NCBI GenBank assembly: GCA_013368325.1
Contig: JAACJK010000009.1
Coordinates: forward strand, 62,001-126,000
DNA: 64,000 nt
Direction of reading: 5' to 3'
Source: Ephemerocybe angulata
Lineage: Eukaryota > Basidiomycota > Agaricomycetes > Agaricales > Psathyrellaceae
Numbering within the stretch: the first letter of the stretch is position 1; every line of letters begins with the position of its first letter. A program made the translations under genes and the position numbers. The notes under the pieces were generated by a model that made no database searches, was not told the DNA's origin, and saw only the letters and a program-made list of their open reading frames with translations. Below, piece by piece: positions 53,148 to 62,315 of this stretch.

Positions 53148-56132
53148 ATGTCCAGCGCGAATAATGCACCAGCAGGGCCTAGCATGTTCAAAGGTGCCCA
53201 GAATTTCGGAGTCAACGAGATCCACAGTGTGATAGCTGGAAGAGACGCACACCGTAACGCGCCCGTATTCAACTTTAATGCCCCAGTGCATATGGCGGAC
53301 CCGAGCTTCGGTCCCATCTCTGGCATTCCGATTCCGCGAGATTCTCGAGAAACGCTTGCGCCCCAGCGACTTGGCATTGTCAATGGACTGTCTCGCCTTC
53401 TGAATTGGCTCCAAGCCCTTACGATCCAGGATCCTTCGTCTCAAGTGACCTCATCAGCTATGGAGAGCGAGGATTCTGGTACAGAGGACTCGCAGATGGC
53501 CAACTCCACACCCGCTACGTCTTCGAAAGAAAGTATTTCCCTGGTGCGTGTTCCAATGCTTGCCTCCTCACGAGCGACTCACAGATATGGACCATTCTAG
53601 TCTTTGCTGCAAGATATCGAGAACCGATCGGTCGATTGGCAAAGGTTGAGAACACCTGAGGTCTATGTCTTTAGGATGCTGAATATAATGAGGGGTCTGC
53701 CGTGTTGGCAACCAGATCCCCAAGGACTCGCAGGTCCACAGGGCATTATCCCAGGGGATGTAGGCACTTATAGCGTTGGAGAGGGTTTCCTGAAGATGTG
53801 GAACATCTGGGATGTCGAGGAAACTGTTCGGAGGTCTTCCGTCGGGACCCCGAACTCGAAAATCTACTTCGCCCCGCGAGGCCGTCAGACACTCCGAACC
53901 CAAGCCTTTGCTGAAGGAGATACAGTGGCCGAGGGGCCATCTGCCGCTACTATATTCAGGCCGGGGACCGAGTGAGTTGCACACTTGTTGCTCCCCTTTA
54001 TCATTGGACACTCATCTTGAATCCCTAAGTACGATCGAGCGCTTTGAATTCGGGTGTCAAGCCCAAGGCCAAGGTGCTCTTCTGGCCTTTACGTCCCCAG
54101 CCGATCGAGAATGGTTGTACGACCGTACGGCCTTGCGCCAGCACATCATTCAGTACGCTGAGCTTATCTATACACATTCAAATGACCTACGGCGGATCGA
54201 AGATGACGAGGCGCTCTACATCATCACGGGCAGCATCAAATGCAACAAATGGGGTCTTGCAGCGTTTTCAAACCCCATGTTTCCCCCGAACGATACTATA
54301 AGGCTGGAGCATCTCTCCCGAGGAGTGTCTACGCAATCTGGAAAGGAGGCGATGTTTTATGCTTGGACTCAGAAAGGGACTGCGGAAGCAAGGGTGGGCT
54401 CGAGCCCGTACGAGGGTGTTTGGGACCAGTCGTTGTTCCTTGAAGGCTTCAAACTGGATTTTTCTCCAGAGTTTCGAGCGAGGAAGAGGCACGAACTGGA
54501 TTCGATGTCGCGGGGTAGGGATGGAGAAGGGGGCGTAGACGCGAATTTCGGTGCACCTGGTGGACGTGGAGGCGAACTTCCCGGTGAACCACCAGCTCCC
54601 TCGGGTCAGGGTGGTAATGCCGGGGGTGGTGGCGGTCCGAGCAACTTTCGCTCACCGGAGGGTATGGACCTTGACGATTTACACGTTCAGATGTTCTCTG
54701 ACTCTTCTCGTGGAACGGTGAGCACCCTATTCCACAGTACAAATTTACTGTCTAAGGACGCATTTACAAGTCTTGCCACCCATGCGACATAATCAATGAG
54801 GCCCTCTTCGAGCTTGTGAGTCATGCAGTGACAGTAGTCAGAGACCTTCCTGACATTCGCGTTCCAGATCGGCAGCCCCTTTGCGTTGTGCCACGACGAC
54901 GACTGGCTTTCCGCCATGGAGGAGAACTCAGGTCTAAACCCTCAAACTGCCATTTACATTCAAAATGGTAACAAACTATTCTTCAATACCATTGTTTACC
55001 CTCTTGCTAACTACCTTGATAAAATCCAGGTGTGGCCTTCCTTGGAAATGTAGACAATCCTCCTCGTATAGGAGATGATCCCGGCATTCGACCTATTGAC
55101 GTCCCAACTCTAATCGCGGAGAAAGGTTACAATCCCCAGACCTTCAACGTTAATCCGGGTTTCGTATGCTTGTCTCTCTATGAGGTGTGCAGCCTCGAAA
55201 CTGATATGCAATTAGGCACGCTACTTCGTCATCAAATCTTATACCGAAGCCGACGTGCACAAATCATTGAAGCACGAAATTTGGTGCTCCAGCGAGTCCG
55301 GAAATAAGCGCCTGGACAAGGCGTTCAAAGATACCAGTGGACGCGGGCCTGTATATCTGTTTTTCAGCGTCAACGGCTCTGGACACTTCTGCGGCGTGGC
55401 TGAAATGTTGACCCCGGTTGACTATACGAAAAGCAGCACCGTCTGGGATTCCGACAAGTGGAAAGGAGTGTTCAAAGTTCGGTGGATCTTCGTCAAGGAT
55501 ATTGCTTTCTCAAAGCTGAGTCACATCAAACTCAAGTACGTGTGGTTGGACTGCCGTGCGCCTTACCTTATACCTAACCGGGTGATGTGTAGCAACACTG
55601 AAAAGAGGAAGCCTGTGACCAACTCCCGAGATACGCAGGAACTGCTTCCTGCCGCTGGTCAAGAAATGCTGCAGATATTTTACGCCCATCATGATCAAAC
55701 CTCACTCTTACAGAACTATGTCTTCTTCGAGGTAAGCGCGCTGTGACATTTGTCAGTCTAGAGGTTTACGCAGTCCCACGCTTACCCCGCCCATAGATGG
55801 AAGCCATGCAGAGCCAGAAAGCTGATCCAGCCCCACCGGTTCCTATCCAAGTGATGACTCGCAACTCGTCTCTGAGTACGACTGGTAGCTTTCAAAGTGG
55901 GGCTATGGAGGAGGAGGAGGAGGAGGAGGAGGAGGAGGAGCTGCTCCAGGCGTTCAACATTTTTGCCAAGGATGATACAGGAACGCTTGGTGAGGTGGAG
56001 CTAAGGGAGGTCATGAGGAGCTTTGGGGAATTGCTGTCGGAGGAGGAGGCCAAGCAGATGATTGAAGAGGCAGATGGGGATGGGGATGGCGAGATTGATT
56101 TCGATGAATTCAAGAAAATGATGGGCCATTAA
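53148..56132 (+). CDS. Chimeric gene B3: family-B module fused to a YTH m6A-reader domain and an EF-hand tail
   Basis: Nine exons: 53148-53543, 53601-53971, 54030-54717, 54771-54815, 54868-54967, 55030-55163, 55216-55535, 55593-55731 and 55797-56132 (842 aa). Exons 1-5 are the family-B module. Exon 6 opens GVAFLGNVDNPP and moves into LIAEKGYNPQTF, the lead-in of fungal YTH proteins. YTH spans ~579-731: ARYFVIKSYTEADVH, NKRLDKAF, GPVYLFFSVNGSGHFCGVAE, WKGVFKVRWIFVKD and KPVTNSRDTQELL. The aromatic-cage tryptophans are present at 601, 655 and 660, so m6A binding is plausible. Exon 9 carries the YTH tail, 11 consecutive Glu codons (769-779) and a calmodulin C-lobe-like pair. The first loop (788-799) starts with Ala instead of Asp; the second (824-835, DGDGDGEIDFDE) is canonical. 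No start codon serves YTH alone. Confidence 0.78.
55908..55940 (+). repeat. (GAG)11 trinucleotide repeat coding for poly-Glu
   Basis: Eleven uninterrupted GAG codons join the YTH tail to the EF-hand part of chimera B3. They may mark the fusion joint and should be length-variable. Confidence 0.9.
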
Positions 56133-56417
56133 CTCTGTAAGGTCCCCCAGATTACAGCTGCGAAGATGTAGTAACACTGAAGCGTATATGCTAATTTAAC
56201 TTTATGGAACACGGATATCGTCGATGGCGTTATTTCATCGCAGCAGCCTCTCGCCCCCCATCTCGCAGATAGAAGCAAAGAAGCCTGCTGAGGTTGATTG
56301 GATCATGGAGGCTTCCAAACTCGTCAGAATCCACAGCAGCGACCCTTGCTTTCCTTCACCCATCTTCTAGTCCTTTTCTATTTCTTGCACTTATTTCTGG
56401 GCGCACGCAAGCCAGAC

Positions 56418-58355
56418 ATGGACCTCCCCGAAGAAATCATTGCCAAAATCCTCTCGTATCTCCGTGAACCTCAACCGACAGCACTCACCGGCCTCCAGGT
56501 CGCCTACGCATGCAAATCGCTCTATCAGGACTTCAGACCAATCATTCTGCAGGTCATGGCTCACTTGCGCTCAACTGCAGAGCGCAGGCGTAGCTTGGCG
56601 TTATTCGTTGGAGCACCAGAGTACTCAGAAGATCCAGACGAGCCAGCGCCCGCGCCTCTCAAGGAGATTGTGTTCACCTCCCATTCGTGTGAGGATGCCG
56701 ACACGATTTGGAGCGTGCACAGTCTATTGCTAAATCCGGAGATCCTGGCTGGTCTTCGTCGATTTCAGCTCTCGCTGAAACTCGATAACCAGTGGATATG
56801 GGCAGGCTCGCCACCCAAGGCCCATGTCGCATGGATACGGGCTGTTGTCAGGCTCCTCGGTCGCCTTCTTGAAAACGACGCTGTGAAGCTCGAGATTGTG
56901 ATGACCCCCCACCCATACACCGACAGCATCACCGAATTACTTCGGGGCATGCATAGCTTGTTCTCACGACTACCATCGACCACGGCACCTCAGCAGCCTC
57001 GAATTCACCTTTCCTTCAACACCGATGCTCCCTGGCCTCACCTAAACGCCTCGCGTTCTATGCGGTTCCCAATTGAGTGGCGGAAAGCATTGCACAGCCT
57101 GTTGGAGACTTGCGTCAGGCACAACGCGATAGATTTACGAGTTGCATGTCTCAATCAACCACCCTCCCAGCTACCGATTCCGCTGTTCCTTCACGATTAT
57201 GTAGAGCCCGTCAGAGCTCCTCCACGTACAATCTCCCTCGCCTCGCTCACTACCTCCGTTCAAGGCATCCTTTCCAGAAGGGCACTCGCAACCATGAATC
57301 CATCTTCCATGGTCACAAGCACAGAGTTCTTCGGTCCGTTCAACAAGTTTCGAAGCACGCTTTCTCTCCAAGCACTCGCATTCCAGATGCCAGAAACCCC
57401 ACTATCTAATGGCGGATTCTCGTCCCTACTCATCCGTGATCAAATACTATCTCCTCTATTCTACCCTCACTTCGATATGTTCATTCGACACTCCCACCAC
57501 TCCCTCACGCACTTGCAAATCTACAGGTGTGAGCTTGGGCAGAACGACTGGCGTGCCATACTACCGCAGTGGACACTTCCGCAATTGGCCAATTTCAGCG
57601 TCGAAGAAACGGAGATCCCTTTACCCGCTATCTATTCATTTGTACAGAACAACACCTCGATTACGGACCTCAAGATCATGACGTACCTTGGAGGGATGCC
57701 TTCGGACTGGAGGGATATTAAAAGCCGGAAACTAGCAGTTCGAACCCTTGCTGGCACCCCTACCTTCCTTGTCGCTCTCTTTGGGCGAGCTTCTGTATTC
57801 ACCTTTCCACATCTCCAGAATCTCTCTTTCAACCAGGAACGCGAGCACCCTCGTATACCCTTTCGATGTCTTTCACTCATTCCACAAGTCCTCCTGGCTC
57901 TATCGCGTCGTGGAGCGGTACCTCGTTCTCTTTCACTTCGGCTTTCCTGCGATCTAAACGAGTTTCGAGAAGCACTATTCGATCCAATTCAAATTCGGGG
58001 ACCCGACAACACAAATGTCGCCACAACTCTGGTGAAAAGCCTTGAGCGCCTCCACCAACTCAAATACCTACATCTTTCCATCCACGACCAGTTTACCTGC
58101 AGCGGCACATCGAGTATATGCCACGCCCCAAACTTCATCGGTGCCCCAACATTCTACGCGGCGACGTTGTTGGCCGCAGCCCCGGCGTTAGAGACGGCGG
58201 TCCTCCAAGGTGTCTTCGTGCCAACCGTTGAATCGAACGAAGGAAAGGAGTTTTGGGAGGCATGTAAGAAATTGAAAAGCTTAGAAATCAAGTCATATGG
58301 CGGGATATCAGTTGTTGTGTGGAATAGACCTCATGGCCACAGCTTGGGAGTTTAG
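56418..58355 (+). CDS. F-box/LRR-like protein 4
   Basis: One exon, 645 aa from the ATG at 56418 (MDLPEEIIAKILSYLREPQP, then LTGLQVAYACKSLYQDF). The open frame extends upstream without an ATG. Family blocks: FTSHSCEDADTIWSVHSLL, LTHLQIYRCELGQNDWRAIL, QLANFSVEETEIPLPAIYSF, LQNLSF, LHQLKYLHLS and LLAAAPALETAVLQGVF, ending AVVWN-like (VVVWNRPHG). It begins 285 bp after the stop of chimera B3. A truncated copy of its 5' part sits in the same position after chimera B2, so it belongs to the duplicated cassette. Inferred SCF adaptor. Confidence 0.8.
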   Translation: MDLPEEIIAKILSYLREPQPTALTGLQVAYACKSLYQDFRPIILQVMAHLRSTAERRRSLALFVGAPEYSEDPDEPAPAPLKEIVFTSHSCEDADTIWSVHSLLLNPEILAGLRRFQLSLKLDNQWIWAGSPPKAHVAWIRAVVRLLGRLLENDAVKLEIVMTPHPYTDSITELLRGMHSLFSRLPSTTAPQQPRIHLSFNTDAPWPHLNASRSMRFPIEWRKALHSLLETCVRHNAIDLRVACLNQPPSQLPIPLFLHDYVEPVRAPPRTISLASLTTSVQGILSRRALATMNPSSMVTSTEFFGPFNKFRSTLSLQALAFQMPETPLSNGGFSSLLIRDQILSPLFYPHFDMFIRHSHHSLTHLQIYRCELGQNDWRAILPQWTLPQLANFSVEETEIPLPAIYSFVQNNTSITDLKIMTYLGGMPSDWRDIKSRKLAVRTLAGTPTFLVALFGRASVFTFPHLQNLSFNQEREHPRIPFRCLSLIPQVLLALSRRGAVPRSLSLRLSCDLNEFREALFDPIQIRGPDNTNVATTLVKSLERLHQLKYLHLSIHDQFTCSGTSSICHAPNFIGAPTFYAATLLAAAPALETAVLQGVFVPTVESNEGKEFWEACKKLKSLEIKSYGGISVVVWNRPHGHSLGV

Positions 58356-58909
58356 CGTACACCGTATGTAGCAGTCACTGGCACCATGTGTCTCCGTCCA
58401 AGTATTGCTCTGCTGAAAGTCTAACATGCGTCGAAGCCTCAGGTCTAACCATCGTTGTTTGATCGTTGTGAACGTTTACTACCCGGCCACTATTTGGAGC
58501 CCTTGCATCTTTGACTCTGTCACGGGATCCCTTGAGTATACTGTACAGAGGATCAAGGGCGAAACTACCGTATTCCACTGTGCCTTACGTTGGGCGCTAA
58601 ACCTTGAATTGATGCCAAGCCAATATTTGTTTTCCCACACTGCCTTGGTTGAGTCGTTGAGTTTTCGCTTGGTTTCCTCCTTGCTTGCTGCCTCGATCAA
58701 CGTGTGTTCGCGTTTTGCGAATACTTCCTCAGAGCCTCCTTGGGTGGAACTCGAAAGCTGCCAGTAGCACGAGGCAAAAGCGAGGCGCTCCGATTGCAAG
58801 AAGGTGCCTCGTCGGAATCAGTAGCGACGAGTTATAAAGGCACGATTCCCTTTGTCCTCAACTTGACCATTTACCACCAACTTCTCCTCCCTCCTCACAT
58901 CTTCAAACG
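58356..58909. other. intergenic, promoter of F-box gene 5
   Basis: Contains GGGCGCTAAAC at 58592-58602 and a TATA box at 58833. No coding is supported. Confidence 0.55.
58833..58840 (+). promoter_or_regulatory. TATA box of F-box gene 5
   Basis: TATAAAGG lies 70-77 bp before the ATG at 58910. Confidence 0.55.
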
Positions 58910-60490
58910 ATGGGAAGCAAACCCCAAGATAGCTCTCAAGTGCTTGCGAGCACCCAGTCCAGCATCAGCGTGGAGTTCCCAGCAGAAATCATCGCCGAGA
59001 TCATGTCCTACATCCGAGCCTCGGCTCAAGAGGCGACTTCCCTCCGTGGTCAAGGTCTCCAGGTCGCCTTCACCTGCAAAGAACTCTACGACGAATTCCT
59101 ACCCATCATCCGAAACATTCATGTCCGCGTTCTTTCGGGTGTAAATGGCCTATTGGGTATCCGCGGCGCACGATTTAGCTACTGGGGCTCAGTGTCCCAA
59201 GTGATCATGGTCGACAGGTTCTTTCAGGACCCACTTTGGAGATCCGACGCCTTAGCAAGGAGGCTCATCAAGTTTTTCAGAGCCCCATACCATCTTGCAC
59301 CAGGAGAGCACTACATCCCTGGCCAGGAACTCCCACCTGATACCGAACCACGTCAACTCACTATTACCTTTACCGTGCGGTCGCTGAAAGACACGGATGT
59401 GATGTGGTGCATATGCACTCTTCTCTCGCAAAGGTTGGACCAATCCCTCCTAGGTCAGGTCACTTTGGACTTCAATGTCGACGAAGAATGGCCTCGGTGG
59501 GGTGCGACTGACAAAGCAGCATGGGGACGAGCAGTTTTGAGGTTACTGAATGTTTGCGGGGAGTTGGAGCATGTGGACCTTGACTTGGGAGGAGGGAATA
59601 TTGGACCTCTTCGAAAGCCCTCTTGGGCACCCGGAGATCAGCTCTCCCTCCAACGACGACGCTACCTTGGTGGTACTGCCCGCGTCCTGAAGGGCTTTTT
59701 CGAATCCTACTTGGTCGCGCCCAACTTGGAGGCGCTTATTATCGACGCCCGCCACGATGCCAAATTCTCCGACACCATGGCCCTCCTCCACCTTGTTCCA
59801 GGTCGACTGTCATCACTTCAAAGGCTCACCGTCCGAGTAACTTATGCCGGGGACCTGCACGACACCCTGCGCTCCATATGTTCGAACAAATTCGTCTATA
59901 CCATCTTCCCAGTTCGAGCTGGAACCATACCGTCGCTTAACATCACCTCCATACACCTTGTGGCCACATCCAAGTCCACGGGCTTTATGCAGTCGCAAAG
60001 CGTCGCTCCTAAGAAATATGTTGACCCGGCGGCTGTTGCCAGCTTCCTTGCGGCATTCCCACTCTTGGAGAACGTGGTTTTGGATGGACTCTTTTTCTGT
60101 CTCCAGGGCGTCAATCCCCAGCAATTTTGGTTGGACATAAAAAGAATATGGACCACGTCCAAGGGGCTCGAAAGGCTCGAGATACGAGGGATTGGAGAGA
60201 TGTGGGAGACTCAGGGTGTACCAGCTGTGTGGAACAAGGGCGACAAGGAACCGACTCCCGGATTTGATTTTTATTCAGGCTGTTTTCATTCGCGGAATGT
60301 CCACAGGGTCGACGACTCTATTCGGGAGTACAAATGGTTCTCAGAGCTGCAAGTGACTTTCCTTGCATTTCTTTTCATTTGTGTTGTTGCTAAGTCCTTG
60401 ATCCGTGATCGAATCGTAGATATGTTCCTTTTCATTGGTGTTGTTGCTTTCCTGTACCGCGATCGAATCGTATACTATACGAGGTTGTAA
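58910..60490 (+). CDS. F-box-like protein 5 with a C-terminal hydrophobic tandem repeat
   Basis: One exon of 526 aa. The F-box-like start SVEFPAEIIAEIMSYIRAS is near residue 20, followed by LQVAFTCKELYDEFLP. Family blocks: QLTITFTVRSLKDTDVMWCICTLL, WGRAVLRLL, SLQRLTVRV, VASFLAAFPLLENVVLDGLFF and GLERLEIRGIG. Compared with its relatives the central LRR region with the DW(H/R)A motif is absent, so the protein is shorter. The last ~50 residues are unusual for the family: TFLAFLFICVVAKSLIRDR and MFLFIGVVAFLYRDR, two hydrophobic segments made by a 57-bp in-frame duplication. This predicts a membrane-anchored F-box-type protein. Confidence 0.78.
   Translation: MGSKPQDSSQVLASTQSSISVEFPAEIIAEIMSYIRASAQEATSLRGQGLQVAFTCKELYDEFLPIIRNIHVRVLSGVNGLLGIRGARFSYWGSVSQVIMVDRFFQDPLWRSDALARRLIKFFRAPYHLAPGEHYIPGQELPPDTEPRQLTITFTVRSLKDTDVMWCICTLLSQRLDQSLLGQVTLDFNVDEEWPRWGATDKAAWGRAVLRLLNVCGELEHVDLDLGGGNIGPLRKPSWAPGDQLSLQRRRYLGGTARVLKGFFESYLVAPNLEALIIDARHDAKFSDTMALLHLVPGRLSSLQRLTVRVTYAGDLHDTLRSICSNKFVYTIFPVRAGTIPSLNITSIHLVATSKSTGFMQSQSVAPKKYVDPAAVASFLAAFPLLENVVLDGLFFCLQGVNPQQFWLDIKRIWTTSKGLERLEIRGIGEMWETQGVPAVWNKGDKEPTPGFDFYSGCFHSRNVHRVDDSIREYKWFSELQVTFLAFLFICVVAKSLIRDRIVDMFLFIGVVAFLYRDRIVYYTRL
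60371..60484 (+). repeat. 57-bp in-frame tandem duplication at the end of F-box gene 5
   Basis: CTTTTCATT(T/G)GTGTTGTTGCT at 60371 recurs at 60428. Both copies are followed by CG(T/C)GATCGAATCGTA. The spacing is 57 bp, and the second copy has a 3-base difference in the middle. Each unit codes one hydrophobic segment plus RDRIV. Confidence 0.85.
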
Positions 60491-62315
60491 TTCGTGAAAC
60501 GTTGCACTTATTCACTCCCCAATGCTAAAATCTTTATACTTGATGTTGCGTCAGGTCAGATTTTGAGGAGGATATGGTCCGAGATGTGCCCTGCTCAGCA
60601 GGTTCTCAGGACCCAGGCTCGACAGACACTTTCCCCGGCTTGGCAAACTCCACCTATATTCTTCTTACACTTGTCCAAAGACTTTTCATTCTCATCACCA
60701 TCGGCTCAATGCTCTTATCAAATTGAAACGAAATACGGAATCAAGAAGAATTGAAGAGTCAAGCTTGAACTCCCGGAAAAACAATCAAGAAGTCCAGCGA
60801 TTCTACCCCTCATCGAGCGCCGGGCAGGTTGACTGCACGACGCAGAAGTCTCAAAACAAGCCGCCGCTTGCCTGGCCGCTGCCCTGGAAGTAACCCCAGG
60901 GTCTTCCACAAAGTGAACCCGGGGAGAAGAAGGCTTTTCTCTCGCCCTTGCACTAATTGGTGCCTTGTCTGTACCAGGTTCGCGATTTGACTCCTGATCC
61001 AGACGCAATCTCAGTTGATTGAGAGGGAGTGCGTGGCTCGATGCGCCTTTCACAAGACGAAAGGAAGGGGGAATGAATAGCCAAGGAGGCATAAATAAAA
61101 CGGTTGGATTGACTCACAATTAATAGAGCCAGCAATCTTTGTCACGACTGACGAACGGAAGCGGGATTTTTCAGTACGCCCCGCCTACGTGGGTCCGACC
61201 ATGAGGAAAGGTGATGTTTAGGCTTTGAATGAGGGCCGACGGATGAGAGGCTTACCTGAGTCCAAAGCGGAAGGTCCCATCGTCGATTACGAGGGATAGC
61301 TTGACAGGCCGCTGAGCGAGCTGACCTGGTGCTGAGCGAGCTGGACGAAGGCAAGGCCACATGAGCCCCCACATCGGAACTGGAGAAGACAGCCTCCTGA
61401 TCGGCGCTGATAGAGACGTCGATGTCGAGGGGCGTTGACATGGGCAAAGGCCTTCGCCCTACTAGTAAAGTCACTTGAGTCCTCCAGCTCCCCGAGACCT
61501 GCTGGAGACCTGTGCGACGTTGGCGAAGAGCTCGCGAGAATTCATGACCTCATAGATGAATCGATGACTGCTTCCGACGAGGTCTCCATGAGGTACTAGT
61601 AGCGCATGACATTGATCTGGAACCAAGGGTGGATGTCCCGAGCGGCCTGGATGAAGGCAATGTCGAAGAGCGCCTCGGCGTCGTCCTTGAAAGCGACCAT
61701 GTTGGGGCCCCGGGTGTCAGACTTGTAGCGAAGCAAGATGAGCATTGTGCGGATTGCGGTGTTGGGAGCGGATAGATGGCCGCGAGGTTGGTGAAGAAGG
61801 CTCGGAGGCGGCGAGGGGTGGCTACATGGTTCCAAGTCATGGCAGACCTCGGGGTGCTGTAGGAGTGCGGGAGATGCCCGAAGATGAACTCGGAGAGCAT
61901 CCTTGAGGGCGCGAGGGGTGGTCGCCCACTTGTCGTTGTATAGGCTGGTGAAGCACAGACGTCGCTGCCAGGTCTGTGCGCTGGCGTCGCGAGCAATAGG
62001 CATCATCCGTGAGATCTTCGGGGTAGGTCATCTAATCTAATCTACGTTAGCGCCCATCGAGCCATGGCGTCACGGTAAGTACCGTTGTGCATTGGATTTA
62101 CATTGGATAGATCTTTCTGCCATTACAGATGCTTCCCTACCATACCTTGTAATTGGCCTGTTGATGCAATTACCTTCCAGGTCCTCGCATGTCCCCCAGG
62201 CCAAGCCGTACCCCGGTGTCACGAACATCCTCGGATTACAGACAGACCCTTCCAGTGTCCGTGCAACCTTAACATACCAGAGTGATATAAGTGCGGAGAT
62301 AGATAAATTACGATG
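60491..62315. other. 1.8 kb with eroded minus-strand coding fragments
   Basis: On minus, 61596-62006 reads TWQRRLCFTSLYNDKWATTPRALK...INVMRY-stop, and 61260-61445 reads MSTPLDIDVSISADQEAVF ending in a GTAAGC donor. These could be exons of a decayed or unknown gene. The pieces do not join into a product I recognise. They may be remnants of a mobile element, but no termini or catalytic motifs are visible. Confidence 0.35.

Noticed and set aside
55797..56132. EF-hand protein as a separate small gene starting at 55797
   Set aside because: The ATG follows a CCATAG acceptor exactly, and EAMQSQK continues the YTH tail, so a final exon of B3 is the better reading. A separate gene is not fully excluded.
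56298..56417. Longer start of F-box gene 4 at 56298
   Set aside because: That position is TTG, not ATG. The first ATG with the family start MDLPEEI is at 56418.
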